In this document: positions 47,870 to 57,501 of the stretch, one piece after another
Position numbering within the stretch: position 1 is the first letter of the stretch
Layout: each line of letters opens with the position of its first letter
Assembly (NCBI RefSeq): GCF_000597725.1
Contig: NZ_JFBL01000012.1
Location: forward strand, 1 to 64,000
Source of the DNA: Sulfurospirillum arcachonense DSM 9755
GTDB lineage: Bacteria > Campylobacterota > Campylobacteria > Campylobacterales > Sulfurospirillaceae
Length of the DNA stretch: 64,000 nucleotides
Direction: 5' to 3'
The notes under the pieces: model-generated
Database searches by the model: none
What the model was told of the DNA's origin: nothing
Seen by the model: the letters and a program-made list of their open reading frames with translations, nothing else
Made by a program: the position numbers and the translations under genes

Positions 47870-48723
47870 GATAACGCCTTTGCAAGATTTTGTTTTGTGA
47901 GTTTTAAACCAATCCAAATTATCAATGAAGATAAAAGAAGAAGTAAAAATCCAAATGCAGCACCTTGGTTCCAATTAAAACTTGCTATAAATTGATTATA
48001 AATTTGTTCTGTAAACCAAAGTGAATTTTTCCCACCCATAAGATTTGGTGTAAGATAATTTCCAAGTGTTAACATAAAAACAACGATAGAACCAGAAACT
48101 ATGCCAGGAGCCGTATAAGGAATCACTATTTTAAAAAATATAATAAATTTTGAAGCACCCAAATCATGGGCAGCTTCTATATAACTATCATCCATACCAT
48201 CAAGTGAAGATATAAGAGGAACTACCATAAAAAGCATAGAAGTATAAACCAATCCCATTATCATACTCACATCATTATAAAGCATCTCTATTGGCTTATC
48301 TAGTATATGTAAGCTTACTAAAAAATAATTGATTACACCACTTTCACGAAGAAGTATCATCCATCCATATACACGCACAAGTTCACTCACCCAAAAAGGC
48401 ATTAAAAGTAAAATAATGAGAAAACCTTTATATTTTGGTGACACTACTTTTGTAATATAAAAAGCGATAGGAAAAGTAACTACAAAAGTCAAGAATGTAA
48501 CTAAAATAGCATACAAAGCAACACGTAAAAAAGTAAGCCAATATATCTCTTCAGAAAAAAATTCTTTATAATTTTGTAAAGACCAAACCATCTCACCCAT
48601 ATCATTTTCATACTTTAAAGACATAAATAAAAGTTCTATATGAGGTAAAACTATAAGCAAAAATAACCACAAAAATACAGGAATAAAAAAGATATAAAAT
48701 CCGAATTTAGTATGTTTATTCAT
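47866..48723 (-). CDS. ABC importer permease, PotB type
   Basis: 285 residues with six membrane segments. The N-terminal helix is FYIFFIPVFLWLFLLIVLP, and the EAA loop is IEAAHDLGASKFIIFFKIVI. I chose ATG 48723, overlapping the ATPase stop by 8 bases; a GTG at 48738 is in frame but less likely. It forms the heterodimeric channel with the PotC-type protein. Confidence 0.9.
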   Translation of the reverse strand: MNKHTKFGFYIFFIPVFLWLFLLIVLPHIELLFMSLKYENDMGEMVWSLQNYKEFFSEEIYWLTFLRVALYAILVTFLTFVVTFPIAFYITKVVSPKYKGFLIILLLMPFWVSELVRVYGWMILLRESGVINYFLVSLHILDKPIEMLYNDVSMIMGLVYTSMLFMVVPLISSLDGMDDSYIEAAHDLGASKFIIFFKIVIPYTAPGIVSGSIVVFMLTLGNYLTPNLMGGKNSLWFTEQIYNQFIASFNWNQGAAFGFLLLLLSSLIIWIGLKLTKQNLAKALS

Positions 48724-49783
48724 AGCACTTACAATCACTTACATGTACACCAGCTCTGACTACTTCACCCTCTTTTATATGTGCAAACCTTCTATTTTGA
48801 GGTAAAGAAACCATTATTTCATGATCACTTTTATCTACATTAGCTAATACTTTCGTATTGGACCCATCAAACAAAATAGTTTTTATAGTCAAATCAAAAT
48901 AATTCATATCTTCCATACCATCATCTACCAATAAAACAACAGCTTCAGGTCTGATAAAAAGTTTACAAAAAGTTTGTATTTTTTCATCTACTAAAAAAAC
49001 TTTAAAATTCATACCCTCTTTTGTTAATACTGATTTTCTATCTTCATTAAGACGTGCCTCAAATATATTTGTTTCTCCAACAAAACTTGCTACAAAACTA
49101 GTTTTTGGGTTTGCATATAAATTTTCAGGAGTGTCAATTTGTTCAAACTTTCCATTATTCATTACTGCTACTTTATCACTCATAACAAGAGCTTCACTTT
49201 GATCATGCGTGATATATATAAAAGTTGTACCAAACTCATGTTGCAATTTTTTAAGCTCTATCTTCATCTGTTCACGAAGTTTTAAATCAAGTGCTCCAAG
49301 AGGCTCATCTAAAAGTAATATTGAAGGTTCAAGTACAAGTGAGCGTGCAATCGCTACTCTTTGTTTTTGTCCACCAGATAAGTCAGAAACATTTTTGCGC
49401 TCATACCCACCTAAATGAACTTTTTCCAATATATTTTTTACTTTTTCTTCTATTTCACTTTTGCTACAATTTTGTCTTTTAAGTCCAAATGCAATATTTT
49501 CACCCACATCCATCATAGGAAAAAGCGCAAGATTTTGAAAAACAAGATTCACAGGTCTTTTGTTGGGAGATATACCTATCATCTCATCTCCACGTATTTT
49601 AATTGACCCAGAAGTTGGTTCTAAAAATCCAGCTATCATTCTTAAAAGTGTTGTTTTACCACATCCAGAAGGTCCTAATATAGAGAAAAACTTTCCCTCT
49701 TCAACATAAAAATCAACTCCATCTACCGCTTTAAAGTCTTGAAAACTTTTTTTTAACTCTTTAATCTCTAAACTATGATTCAT
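48716..49783 (-). CDS. ABC importer ATPase, PotA type
   Basis: 355 residues. Walker A is LGPSGCGKTTLLRMIAGF, the signature is LSGGQKQRVAIARSL, Walker B is LLLDEPLGALD, and the switch His is in ITHDQSEAL. The C-terminal TOBE-like regulatory domain (from about 245) is typical of PotA/MalK-type importers. AAGGGATAAG precedes the ATG. A strong hairpin in the gap from the receptor gene probably lowers its expression relative to the receptor. Confidence 0.93.
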   Translation of the reverse strand: MNHSLEIKELKKSFQDFKAVDGVDFYVEEGKFFSILGPSGCGKTTLLRMIAGFLEPTSGSIKIRGDEMIGISPNKRPVNLVFQNLALFPMMDVGENIAFGLKRQNCSKSEIEEKVKNILEKVHLGGYERKNVSDLSGGQKQRVAIARSLVLEPSILLLDEPLGALDLKLREQMKIELKKLQHEFGTTFIYITHDQSEALVMSDKVAVMNNGKFEQIDTPENLYANPKTSFVASFVGETNIFEARLNEDRKSVLTKEGMNFKVFLVDEKIQTFCKLFIRPEAVVLLVDDGMEDMNYFDLTIKTILFDGSNTKVLANVDKSDHEIMVSLPQNRRFAHIKEGEVVRAGVHVSDCKCYE

Positions 49784-49793
49784 CTTATCCCTT

Positions 49794-49818
49794 GAAAAAG
49801 GAGGGAAAACCCCTCCTT
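49794..49818 (-). terminator. Intrinsic attenuator between receptor and ATPase genes
   Basis: On the minus strand AAGGAGGG-GTTTT-CCCTCCTT is a perfect 8-bp stem followed by TTT and a C. It lies 9 bases after the receptor gene's stop and just before the ATPase ribosome site. It would let most transcripts end after the receptor, a common way to make excess binding protein. Confidence 0.8.
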
Positions 49819-49826
49819 AATATATT

Positions 49827-50888
49827 TTATTTTGCAGATTTAATTTTATCTAAAATCTTGCCTTCTATCTTTTCTAACACTGCTGGTACTGGTGGATACC
49901 ATTTTATATTGTCAATATCAGCTTTAGAAAAACTTCTTTGAAAATTAGCTTTTTTCTCAGCATCTAAAAGTGCTGTTGCTCCCTTTGAAGCAGTACCATA
50001 CGCTTGGTCATTTGTAAAATATGCTGCATTTTCAGGTTTTAGCATAAAGTTAATCCACTTATATGCACCTGCAACATTTTTAGCTTTTGCAGGAATTGCA
50101 AAAGTATCAATCCAACCTAATGCCCCACTTTTTGGTGCAACAAAGTCTAAATCAGGATTTTCTTTGTGGAGTTTCCAACCACCATTATCCCAACCCATAG
50201 CAACTGTTACTTCACCACTTCTTAACATACTTAAAAGTGCATCACCATTTGCATAATAATTTTTAGCTAAAGGTTTTGCTTTAATCAAATCAGCTTGAAC
50301 AGAATCCATAAGTGCTTTATATGCTTTTGTATCACCATATTTTGCAAATGGGTCATCACCTTTAGCAAAAGCAACACCTATAAGAGTAGGACGCTTCAAT
50401 CTATAAGAGATTTTTCCTTTATACTCAGGATTTAGTAAGTCACTATAATCTTTTGCATTTGGCGCTAATTTTTTATTTACAATCAAGCCTGAAGTTCCAT
50501 AACAAAAAGGAACACCAAATGAATCTTCCCCTACTTTTGTGTTTTTCTTCACAGCATCTAACATTGATGTAATAATTTGTTTAGAGTCAATTTTAGAATA
50601 ATCAAGTGCTTTATATATTTTATATTTTGCTTGAACTGAACTTATTCTATCTTGTGAAGGTTGTGCTACATCAAATCCAGCACCTCTTGTTGCACGAAGT
50701 TTTGATATCATCTCTTCATTATTTGAGTAAGTAAGCTCTACTTTAATACCTGTTTGCTTTTCAAACTTTTCCACTAATGCCTTTGGAGCATAACCTTTCC
50801 ATGTTAATATCTTCAAAGTATCTGCGTTTAAAACACTTCCAGATAATAATGCAACTGCTGCAACTGATGTGATAGCCAATTTCTTCAT
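49827..50888 (-). CDS. PotD-like periplasmic substrate-binding protein
   Basis: 353 residues with signal peptide MKKLAITSVAAVALLSGSVLNA cleaved near 22. It has the PotD/F fold landmarks ILTWKGYAPKALVEKFEKQT and GWIDTFAIPAKAKN. Aligned from memory with E. coli PotD, aromatic ligands W30, W233 and W259 and D261 are kept. The acidic amine ligands corresponding to E36, D168 and E171 appear replaced by G32 and by RLKRPTLIG (163-171). This argues against a polyamine and for an anionic ligand such as a glycerophosphodiester. It lies 55 bases after glpD with GGAG upstream. Confidence 0.9.
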   Translation of the reverse strand: MKKLAITSVAAVALLSGSVLNADTLKILTWKGYAPKALVEKFEKQTGIKVELTYSNNEEMISKLRATRGAGFDVAQPSQDRISSVQAKYKIYKALDYSKIDSKQIITSMLDAVKKNTKVGEDSFGVPFCYGTSGLIVNKKLAPNAKDYSDLLNPEYKGKISYRLKRPTLIGVAFAKGDDPFAKYGDTKAYKALMDSVQADLIKAKPLAKNYYANGDALLSMLRSGEVTVAMGWDNGGWKLHKENPDLDFVAPKSGALGWIDTFAIPAKAKNVAGAYKWINFMLKPENAAYFTNDQAYGTASKGATALLDAEKKANFQRSFSKADIDNIKWYPPVPAVLEKIEGKILDKIKSAK

Positions 50889-50943
50889 ATTTCTCTCCTT
50901 AAATTTATTGATTTCATTCTAGTTTTTAATTATTACAGTTTTA

Positions 50944-52518
50944 TTACAAATTTTTATCTAAAATATTTTTTGCTTCTTTTACATGTAAAGTATATTCTTC
51001 TTCATTCCAACTAAATTTATCTTTGAATATCTCTGTAGTACTTTCTAAACACTCTTTAGCACCTTTTTTATCAATGAAGCCCAATCCTATACGCCTTACT
51101 AAAAAATCCAAAGGTTTACATGTAAACTCATGATCAATACTATAATACACTTCTGCTTCAACATAAGGATACTCTTCATGAAGTTTCTTGGTTCCAAACT
51201 TTTCTATATATTTTACGACGTCTAAAGAACAATCTCCATAAGAAGAAATCAAATGTTTAACTAATTTATTATTATAATTTAATCCATTTAATTTTTCTTG
51301 AATATTTATAATATTTTTATTATTTCCAACAAGTTTATACTCTTTTGTACCACAATCTTGAAGGTTTCTTTTATCTTTAAATGAAAAATCAAGTATCTCT
51401 TCTGCCATTTTTCTGTAAGTCGTCCATTTACCACCTACAATACTAATAAGCCCAGATTCTGCTTTACTTATAACATGTTCTCTTACTAACTCTTTTGTAC
51501 TTTGCACATTTTCATTAATAACAAGAGGACGAAGACCAGACCAAGAAGATAAAATATCACTCTTAGAAACTTTGACATCAAAATATTTATCTATATGTCT
51601 TAATAAATACTCAATATCATCGTTGCTTACACAAGGATGTTCTTCTACTTTTGATTCTTCATCTGTAGTTCCTACAAGGCATTTTCCAAGATAAGGTAGC
51701 ATAAAAAGAACTCTACCATCTTCTGTCTTAGGAATCATTATACCTTCATTATTAGGTAAAAACTTTTTATCTAAAACAATATGTATACCTGAACTCACTT
51801 TTAGCATCTCTTTACTATTTTTATCATCAAGTTTTCTTACTTGATCACTAAATACTCCTGTTGCATTAATTATACAGTCTGATGTTAGCTCATACTCTAT
51901 GTTTTTCAATTTATCAAAAAGCCTTACACCCCTTAGTTTTGTATCTTCATATAAAAAATCTATAACTTCTGTGTAGTTTTTAACTTCACAACCTTTCTCT
52001 TTTGCACTTTGTAGCAATGATATTATCATTTTAGCGTCATTAAAAGCACCATCATAATACCTCACACCACCTTTGAGATTTTTCTTTTTTACAGCTGGAA
52101 AAATATCCATAATCTCTTTTTTACCTACTATTTTACTTGTGCCAAGTCTTCTATTTCCTGATATTAAATCATAAAGAACAAGACCAATATACATGTAAGG
52201 AATTTCATACCATTTGTAGAGTGGAGTTACTAAAGTAATAGGAGAAGCTAAATGAGAAGCATTTTTCAAAAGTCTGTAACGCTCTTTAAGAGCTTCTTTA
52301 ACTAAATTATATTGAGAAGAATCAAGTTTTTTAACAGCACCTTCAAGATATCTTACGCCACCATGAACAAGTTTTGTACTTCTACTACTTGTTCCTTCCC
52401 CAAAATCATTTTTTTCAACTATTAAGGTTTTTAAACCCCTTAATGTTGCATCAAGTGCAATGCCACTACCTGTAGCACCGCCTCCAATTATAATCAAATC
52501 AAAGTGTGTCTGTTCCAA
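50944..52518 (-). CDS. glpD: FAD-dependent glycerol-3-phosphate dehydrogenase
   Basis: GlpD oxidises glycerol-3-phosphate to dihydroxyacetone phosphate and passes electrons to quinone at the inner membrane. The 524-residue protein has the FAD site LIIIGGGATGSGIALDATLR and TSSRSTKLVHGGVRYLEGA. Further motifs are KGGVRYYDGAFNDAKMI and IVGGKWTTYRKMAEE. The start is TTG at 52518 with AAAGGAAAG upstream, after a likely -10 (TATACT). It heads the block potD-potA-potB-potC-ugpQ and contains three TACATGTA sites. Confidence 0.94.
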   Translation of the reverse strand: MEQTHFDLIIIGGGATGSGIALDATLRGLKTLIVEKNDFGEGTSSRSTKLVHGGVRYLEGAVKKLDSSQYNLVKEALKERYRLLKNASHLASPITLVTPLYKWYEIPYMYIGLVLYDLISGNRRLGTSKIVGKKEIMDIFPAVKKKNLKGGVRYYDGAFNDAKMIISLLQSAKEKGCEVKNYTEVIDFLYEDTKLRGVRLFDKLKNIEYELTSDCIINATGVFSDQVRKLDDKNSKEMLKVSSGIHIVLDKKFLPNNEGIMIPKTEDGRVLFMLPYLGKCLVGTTDEESKVEEHPCVSNDDIEYLLRHIDKYFDVKVSKSDILSSWSGLRPLVINENVQSTKELVREHVISKAESGLISIVGGKWTTYRKMAEEILDFSFKDKRNLQDCGTKEYKLVGNNKNIINIQEKLNGLNYNNKLVKHLISSYGDCSLDVVKYIEKFGTKKLHEEYPYVEAEVYYSIDHEFTCKPLDFLVRRIGLGFIDKKGAKECLESTTEIFKDKFSWNEEEYTLHVKEAKNILDKNL

Positions 52519-52551
52519 AACTTTCCTTTGTTTTTTTTAAAGTATACTCAC

Positions 52552-53325
52552 TTAAAATAAAACTATAATGAAATTATTTTCTATTGCTATTTTACCCTCT
52601 AATTCATACTCATAGACTATATTACCAAACTTCAATAAAGCCTCATTCAAAGTTGGTTTTTTTCTGCAATACTCTAAAAAATCATCATTACAAATATCAG
52701 TTTTAGTTCCAAATCCACATAGGAATTCATCTATATCATAAATTGCTGTAGCCAATGAATTTTTTAAAAGATAATTTGTCCCTTCACTTTCACCAAGTCT
52801 ATGCGGCAATACAAAAATTTCTTTATTCATTTTTAAAGCAAACTCAACACTTCTCATACTTCCACTTTTTAAGTCTGCTTCACTTACTATAAGTTTATCA
52901 CCTAAGGACACTACCACTTCATTTCTTACTACAAAACTCCAAGGAGTAGCTTTAAAACCAGATTCAAATTGGCTTAGAGTTAAACCTTCCTGTTCAATCT
53001 TTTCTATAATAGATTTATTAACACTTGGATACTTTATATCTAAACCATTAGCCATAACAGCAATAGTATTTTGACTCCCAGCATTTTGATGGGCTATACT
53101 ATCTATTCCCATAGCAGCACCACTAACGATACAAATACCTCGATTAGAGAGTCCTGCTGCTATTTTAGCTGTGAGTTGTTTTGTGTAAGTAAGAGGCCTA
53201 CGAGTTCCGATGATAGATATTTTAGGCTTTTTTAAAAGTTCCAAATTACCTTTATAAAAAAGCTCTTTAGGATACTTTTTCATTGAATTTAACTCATCTA
53301 TATTAAACTCAATTTTTTGTATCAT
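52552..53325 (-). CDS. dprA: DNA processing protein DprA
   Basis: DprA loads RecA on incoming single-stranded DNA in natural transformation. The 257-residue protein keeps the Rossmann core with ISIIGTRRPLTYTKQL, CIVSGAAMGIDSIAHQNAG and NEVVVSLGDKLIVSEADLKSGSM. It is short, lacking a SAM domain, as is usual here. It overlaps the deacetylase gene by one base and is followed by glpD after 33 bases. Confidence 0.93.
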   Translation of the reverse strand: MIQKIEFNIDELNSMKKYPKELFYKGNLELLKKPKISIIGTRRPLTYTKQLTAKIAAGLSNRGICIVSGAAMGIDSIAHQNAGSQNTIAVMANGLDIKYPSVNKSIIEKIEQEGLTLSQFESGFKATPWSFVVRNEVVVSLGDKLIVSEADLKSGSMRSVEFALKMNKEIFVLPHRLGESEGTNYLLKNSLATAIYDIDEFLCGFGTKTDICNDDFLEYCRKKPTLNEALLKFGNIVYEYELEGKIAIENNFIIVLF

Positions 53326-54395
53326 TACAAATCTTTTAAATAAACTAAATCAACATCTTTTAAAATGTTTTTTGCATTTATGAGTACTTTAAGAGTATTC
53401 TCATGAGGATGTCCAATTGCAACTGCAATACCATGCCGTTTTGCTATAGCTATTGCTTTTTTTAATTGCTTTTTTATCAACTTTTTATCTATTGAGTTAT
53501 CTAAAAATATATCCCTTTGATAAAGATGTACATTATACTTTTTAGCTACTACAGGACCTTTTGTCTGTGCTGTTGTTCTACTATCTACAAAATGAAGTTT
53601 TTCCTCTTTCATAACTTTTATCAATTTATCCATAGACTTATAATCTGCAGTAAATTTACTTCCTGTATGATTATTATAATATGTTATAAAAGGGAACCAA
53701 TTTTTTATTTGTCTAATTCTTTTTCTTATAGTTTCAATTGAATCACGGACCATAAGAGTATCAGGTTCTGGTCTACCAAAATGTAATGCTTCTGTTGGTA
53801 AATGAATCATTGAAAATTTAAACTCTTTTGCTAAGTTTATTGTATTAGGATGTAATTTGGTTGGAGGAAAAAATGATGGGGATACTTTAAATGGTATCTT
53901 CTTTATCAGTCTAGTTTGATGAGCAAAAGCAACATCATCTATAATAATAGCTAGTTTTGCTTTCCCCTTAAAAATAATTTTCTTTTTATTTACATGTGAA
54001 GGTTTTTTGATTTTTTTATCTACATTTTGTAGACTTTTTTTATAATCTTCTATTTCTGAAAGATGTGTTTCTTTTGGTGGTTTTTTCTCTTTTATCACTT
54101 CTTGTTGTTTTGTTACAGGAGGAAGTTTTTTTGCTTCTTTTATATAGGGATAAGAATCTATTCGATTTTTTTCATCATCAAGCATTTTCTTCATTTTATC
54201 CATTAAAATTTCTGTTGATTTATCATTATTCTCTTGTTTTTTCTCTTTAAACGTTTTAAAAAGTTGAAAATAATTCACTGCATACACAACTGCAAAAGAA
54301 GTAAAAAAAATCAATAAAATTATAGCTATTTTCTTTTTAGAGAAGAACCCTTGTGACTTACTTGGTTTTCTCTTTTTACGACTACTTTTTGCCAA
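53325..54395 (-). CDS. Divergent polysaccharide deacetylase family protein
   Basis: 356 residues. A single N-terminal membrane helix (about 24-45) is followed by a Lys/Glu-rich stalk to about 140, then a divergent deacetylase domain (YibQ type, Pfam Polysacc_deac_2). This has KLAIIIDDVAFAHQ, NHTGSKFTAD and AIGHPHENTL, with the metal-site Asp/His residues present. The catalytic domain should be periplasmic, and the substrate is unknown. It overlaps minE by 14 bases and dprA by 1, so it is in the min operon. Confidence 0.88.
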   Translation of the reverse strand: MAKSSRKKRKPSKSQGFFSKKKIAIILLIFFTSFAVVYAVNYFQLFKTFKEKKQENNDKSTEILMDKMKKMLDDEKNRIDSYPYIKEAKKLPPVTKQQEVIKEKKPPKETHLSEIEDYKKSLQNVDKKIKKPSHVNKKKIIFKGKAKLAIIIDDVAFAHQTRLIKKIPFKVSPSFFPPTKLHPNTINLAKEFKFSMIHLPTEALHFGRPEPDTLMVRDSIETIRKRIRQIKNWFPFITYYNNHTGSKFTADYKSMDKLIKVMKEEKLHFVDSRTTAQTKGPVVAKKYNVHLYQRDIFLDNSIDKKLIKKQLKKAIAIAKRHGIAVAIGHPHENTLKVLINAKNILKDVDLVYLKDL

Positions 54396-54624
54396 GGAGT
54401 ATCTCTACTTCTAGCATATCTACACTTTGATTATTATGTGTTGTTATCTTGACATCATCAACGGAAGTATATTTTTTAATAACCTCAATCAAATCATTTC
54501 TTAAATCATCAAGATAAGGTAACTTACAATCAACTCTTTCATGAGCTAGCATAATAGTAAGTCTATCTTTTGCAACACTTGCACTACTCTGTTTCTTCCC
54601 AAATAATTTACTTAAAAGACTCAT
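54382..54624 (-). CDS. minE: Cell division topological factor MinE
   Basis: 80 residues. The N-terminal membrane-binding helix ([10 protein letters not shown]), the MinD-contact segment ([13 protein letters not shown]) and the C-terminal dimer domain are visible. MinE stimulates MinD ATPase and drives pole-to-pole oscillation. It overlaps minD as ATGA. No minC is adjacent. Confidence 0.92.
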   Translation of the reverse strand: MSLLSKLFGKKQSSASVAKDRLTIMLAHERVDCKLPYLDDLRNDLIEVIKKYTSVDDVKITTHNNQSVDMLEVEILLGKK

Positions 54625-55430
54625 TTGAACATACTTTTTAATGTTTTAAACAATCCCTTTTTTGCACGAATATCTAAAAACTCAACTTCTTCTCCAAGTA
54701 TTCTTTTTGATATTCTTCTATAACTCTCTGCAGAAAGTGATTTTTCTTTGTTGATAATTGGGATACCAATGTTCGTTGAACCAATAATATCTTCATCATC
54801 AGGGACTACACCAATCAAAGGAAGTGCTAAAATACTTAAGACATCTTCGGTACTAAGCATATTACCCAAATCAACCATTTCTGGTTTAATACGGTTTATA
54901 ATCACATGTTTTTCAACTTCTTTACCCTCTTTTGCTTTTTCGCTTTTAGCATCTATAATACCAATAACACGATCAGCATCACGAACAGAACTCACATCAG
55001 GAGTAGAAACAATTAAAGCACGATCGGCTAAAAATATTGAGTGTTCAAAACCACTCTCAATTCCAGCAGGAGAATCTATAAGTATTATGTCAAAATCTTC
55101 TTTAAGTGTATTTAGTAATTTTTTTACTTTATCACGTTCAAGTATATCTTTATCTTTCGTTTGACTTGCAGGTAAAAAATATAAATTTTTTGCTTTTTTA
55201 TCATTTATAAGAGCTTGTGAAAGGTTACAACGCTCTTCCATAACATCTACTACATCATAAACAATACGGTTTTCAAGTCCTAAAATCATATCTAAATTTC
55301 GTAGACCTATATCAAAGTCGATTGCTACTACTTTTTTTCCAAGATTTGCCAATCCAACTGCTATATTTGCAGTTGTTGTAGATTTACCAACACCACCTTT
55401 TCCTGATGTTACAGTAATAATAGTACCCAT
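54621..55430 (-). CDS. minD: Septum site-determining ATPase MinD
   Basis: 269 residues. The deviant Walker A is [19 protein letters not shown], followed by [18 protein letters not shown] and [12 protein letters not shown]. The C-terminal amphipathic membrane-targeting helix is [13 protein letters not shown]. MinD and MinE position the division site. It is the first gene after ilvC, from which an 81-base gap with a 12-bp inverted repeat separates it. Confidence 0.97.
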   Translation of the reverse strand: MGTIITVTSGKGGVGKSTTTANIAVGLANLGKKVVAIDFDIGLRNLDMILGLENRIVYDVVDVMEERCNLSQALINDKKAKNLYFLPASQTKDKDILERDKVKKLLNTLKEDFDIILIDSPAGIESGFEHSIFLADRALIVSTPDVSSVRDADRVIGIIDAKSEKAKEGKEVEKHVIINRIKPEMVDLGNMLSTEDVLSILALPLIGVVPDDEDIIGSTNIGIPIINKEKSLSAESYRRISKRILGEEVEFLDIRAKKGLFKTLKSMFK

Positions 55431-55465
55431 TAATTCTCCATTGATTTATAATTGTAGAAATAGAA

Positions 55466-55499
55466 CTTTACATGTAGAGAATAATCCCTACATGTAAAG
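55466..55499. repeat. Inverted pair of TACATGTA palindromes between ilvC and minD
   Basis: CTTTACATGTAG (55466-55477) and CTACATGTAAAG (55488-55499) are perfect reverse complements with a 10-base loop, and each arm is itself centred on a palindrome. No U-tract follows on the minus strand. It could be a hairpin limiting ilvC read-through into minD or a paired protein-binding site. Confidence 0.8.
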
Positions 55500-55511
55500 A
55501 TTAATATTATA

Positions 55512-56537
<1,026 letters not shown>

Positions 56538-56688
56538 CTAAACCCTTTTATATTTAATTAAATTGCGATATATTACCCAAAATATACTTAGTTACCTATA
56601 AAGGAAATTATTAAATAAGTGATAAAGGAAACTATAAAGTGAGTACTGATAAAATGAACTTAAAATTTAAAGATAATAGGAAAAAGTT

Positions 56689-57501
56689 ATGGATAGTAAC
56701 ATACTAAAAAAAATAAAAGCTCTTCCACCCCTTGATGATACTATTACTAAAATACAAAGAATTTGTACTGATAAAGATAGTTCTTTAAATGATTTGGTAA
56801 AGGTTGTAGAAGGTGATCCTATGCTTACTGCAAACATACTAAAATCTTCAAACTCTCCTCTTTATGGGTTTAGCCGTGAAATAAAAAACATATCTCATGC
56901 AATATCACTTTTTGGTATGGCTACGATAAGAGGTTTTGCACTCTCAAGTGCAATAAAACAAAATATTAAAATTGATCTTTCCCCATATGATTTAACAAAC
57001 CACAAATTTTTAGAAATTAGTATTGCACAAAGTGCATTAACTTTTAACTGGTTTTCAAAAGTTGATAGAGAAATGCTTGACATATTGGTACCTGCTTCAT
57101 TTATGATGGAAGTAGGAAAAATAGTTATTGCACATGAACTTATTGAAAAAAATCTTACTGAAAAATTTCAAGCAAAACTAAAAACACTTTCTTCTCCTGA
57201 TGAAGTCTCACAACTTGAAAAAGAATTTATAGGTTTTGACAATGAAGAGATCACTGCAAAAATATTTGAACAATGGAATTTAGAAGAAGAGTTGGTAGAA
57301 ACTATTAGATACTCTAATACCCCATCAGAGGCTGATGAACATATACAACCATATGCAACAGCATTACAAATAATCAAAAAATGTATCAATATATTTGGTC
57401 AATTACAAGATAATAATATCGCTTCATCTTTAGAAGTTCTTGCACAACATAACCTTAACCAAGAAGTTTTTTTAAATGCAATAGAAAAAGTTAAACAGTG
57501 A
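56689..57501 (+). CDS. HDOD domain signalling protein
   Basis: 270 residues made almost wholly of one HDOD domain, an HD-related fold without the catalytic HD residues. Typical segments are DDTITKIQRICTDKDSSLND, GDPMLTANILKSSNSPLYG and ISHAISLFGMATIRGFALS. Such proteins often bind signalling partners and affect motility or stress in this lineage. Its stop overlaps the rnr GTG start (GTGA), indicating cotranscription. Confidence 0.88.
   Translation: MDSNILKKIKALPPLDDTITKIQRICTDKDSSLNDLVKVVEGDPMLTANILKSSNSPLYGFSREIKNISHAISLFGMATIRGFALSSAIKQNIKIDLSPYDLTNHKFLEISIAQSALTFNWFSKVDREMLDILVPASFMMEVGKIVIAHELIEKNLTEKFQAKLKTLSSPDEVSQLEKEFIGFDNEEITAKIFEQWNLEEELVETIRYSNTPSEADEHIQPYATALQIIKKCINIFGQLQDNNIASSLEVLAQHNLNQEVFLNAIEKVKQ

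Noticed and set aside
47870-47974. N-terminal extension of the PotC-type permease starting at 47974
   Set aside because: The added residues are Cys/Trp/Phe-rich and lie wholly inside potB in another frame; ATG 47869 with ATGA overlap fits the family start.
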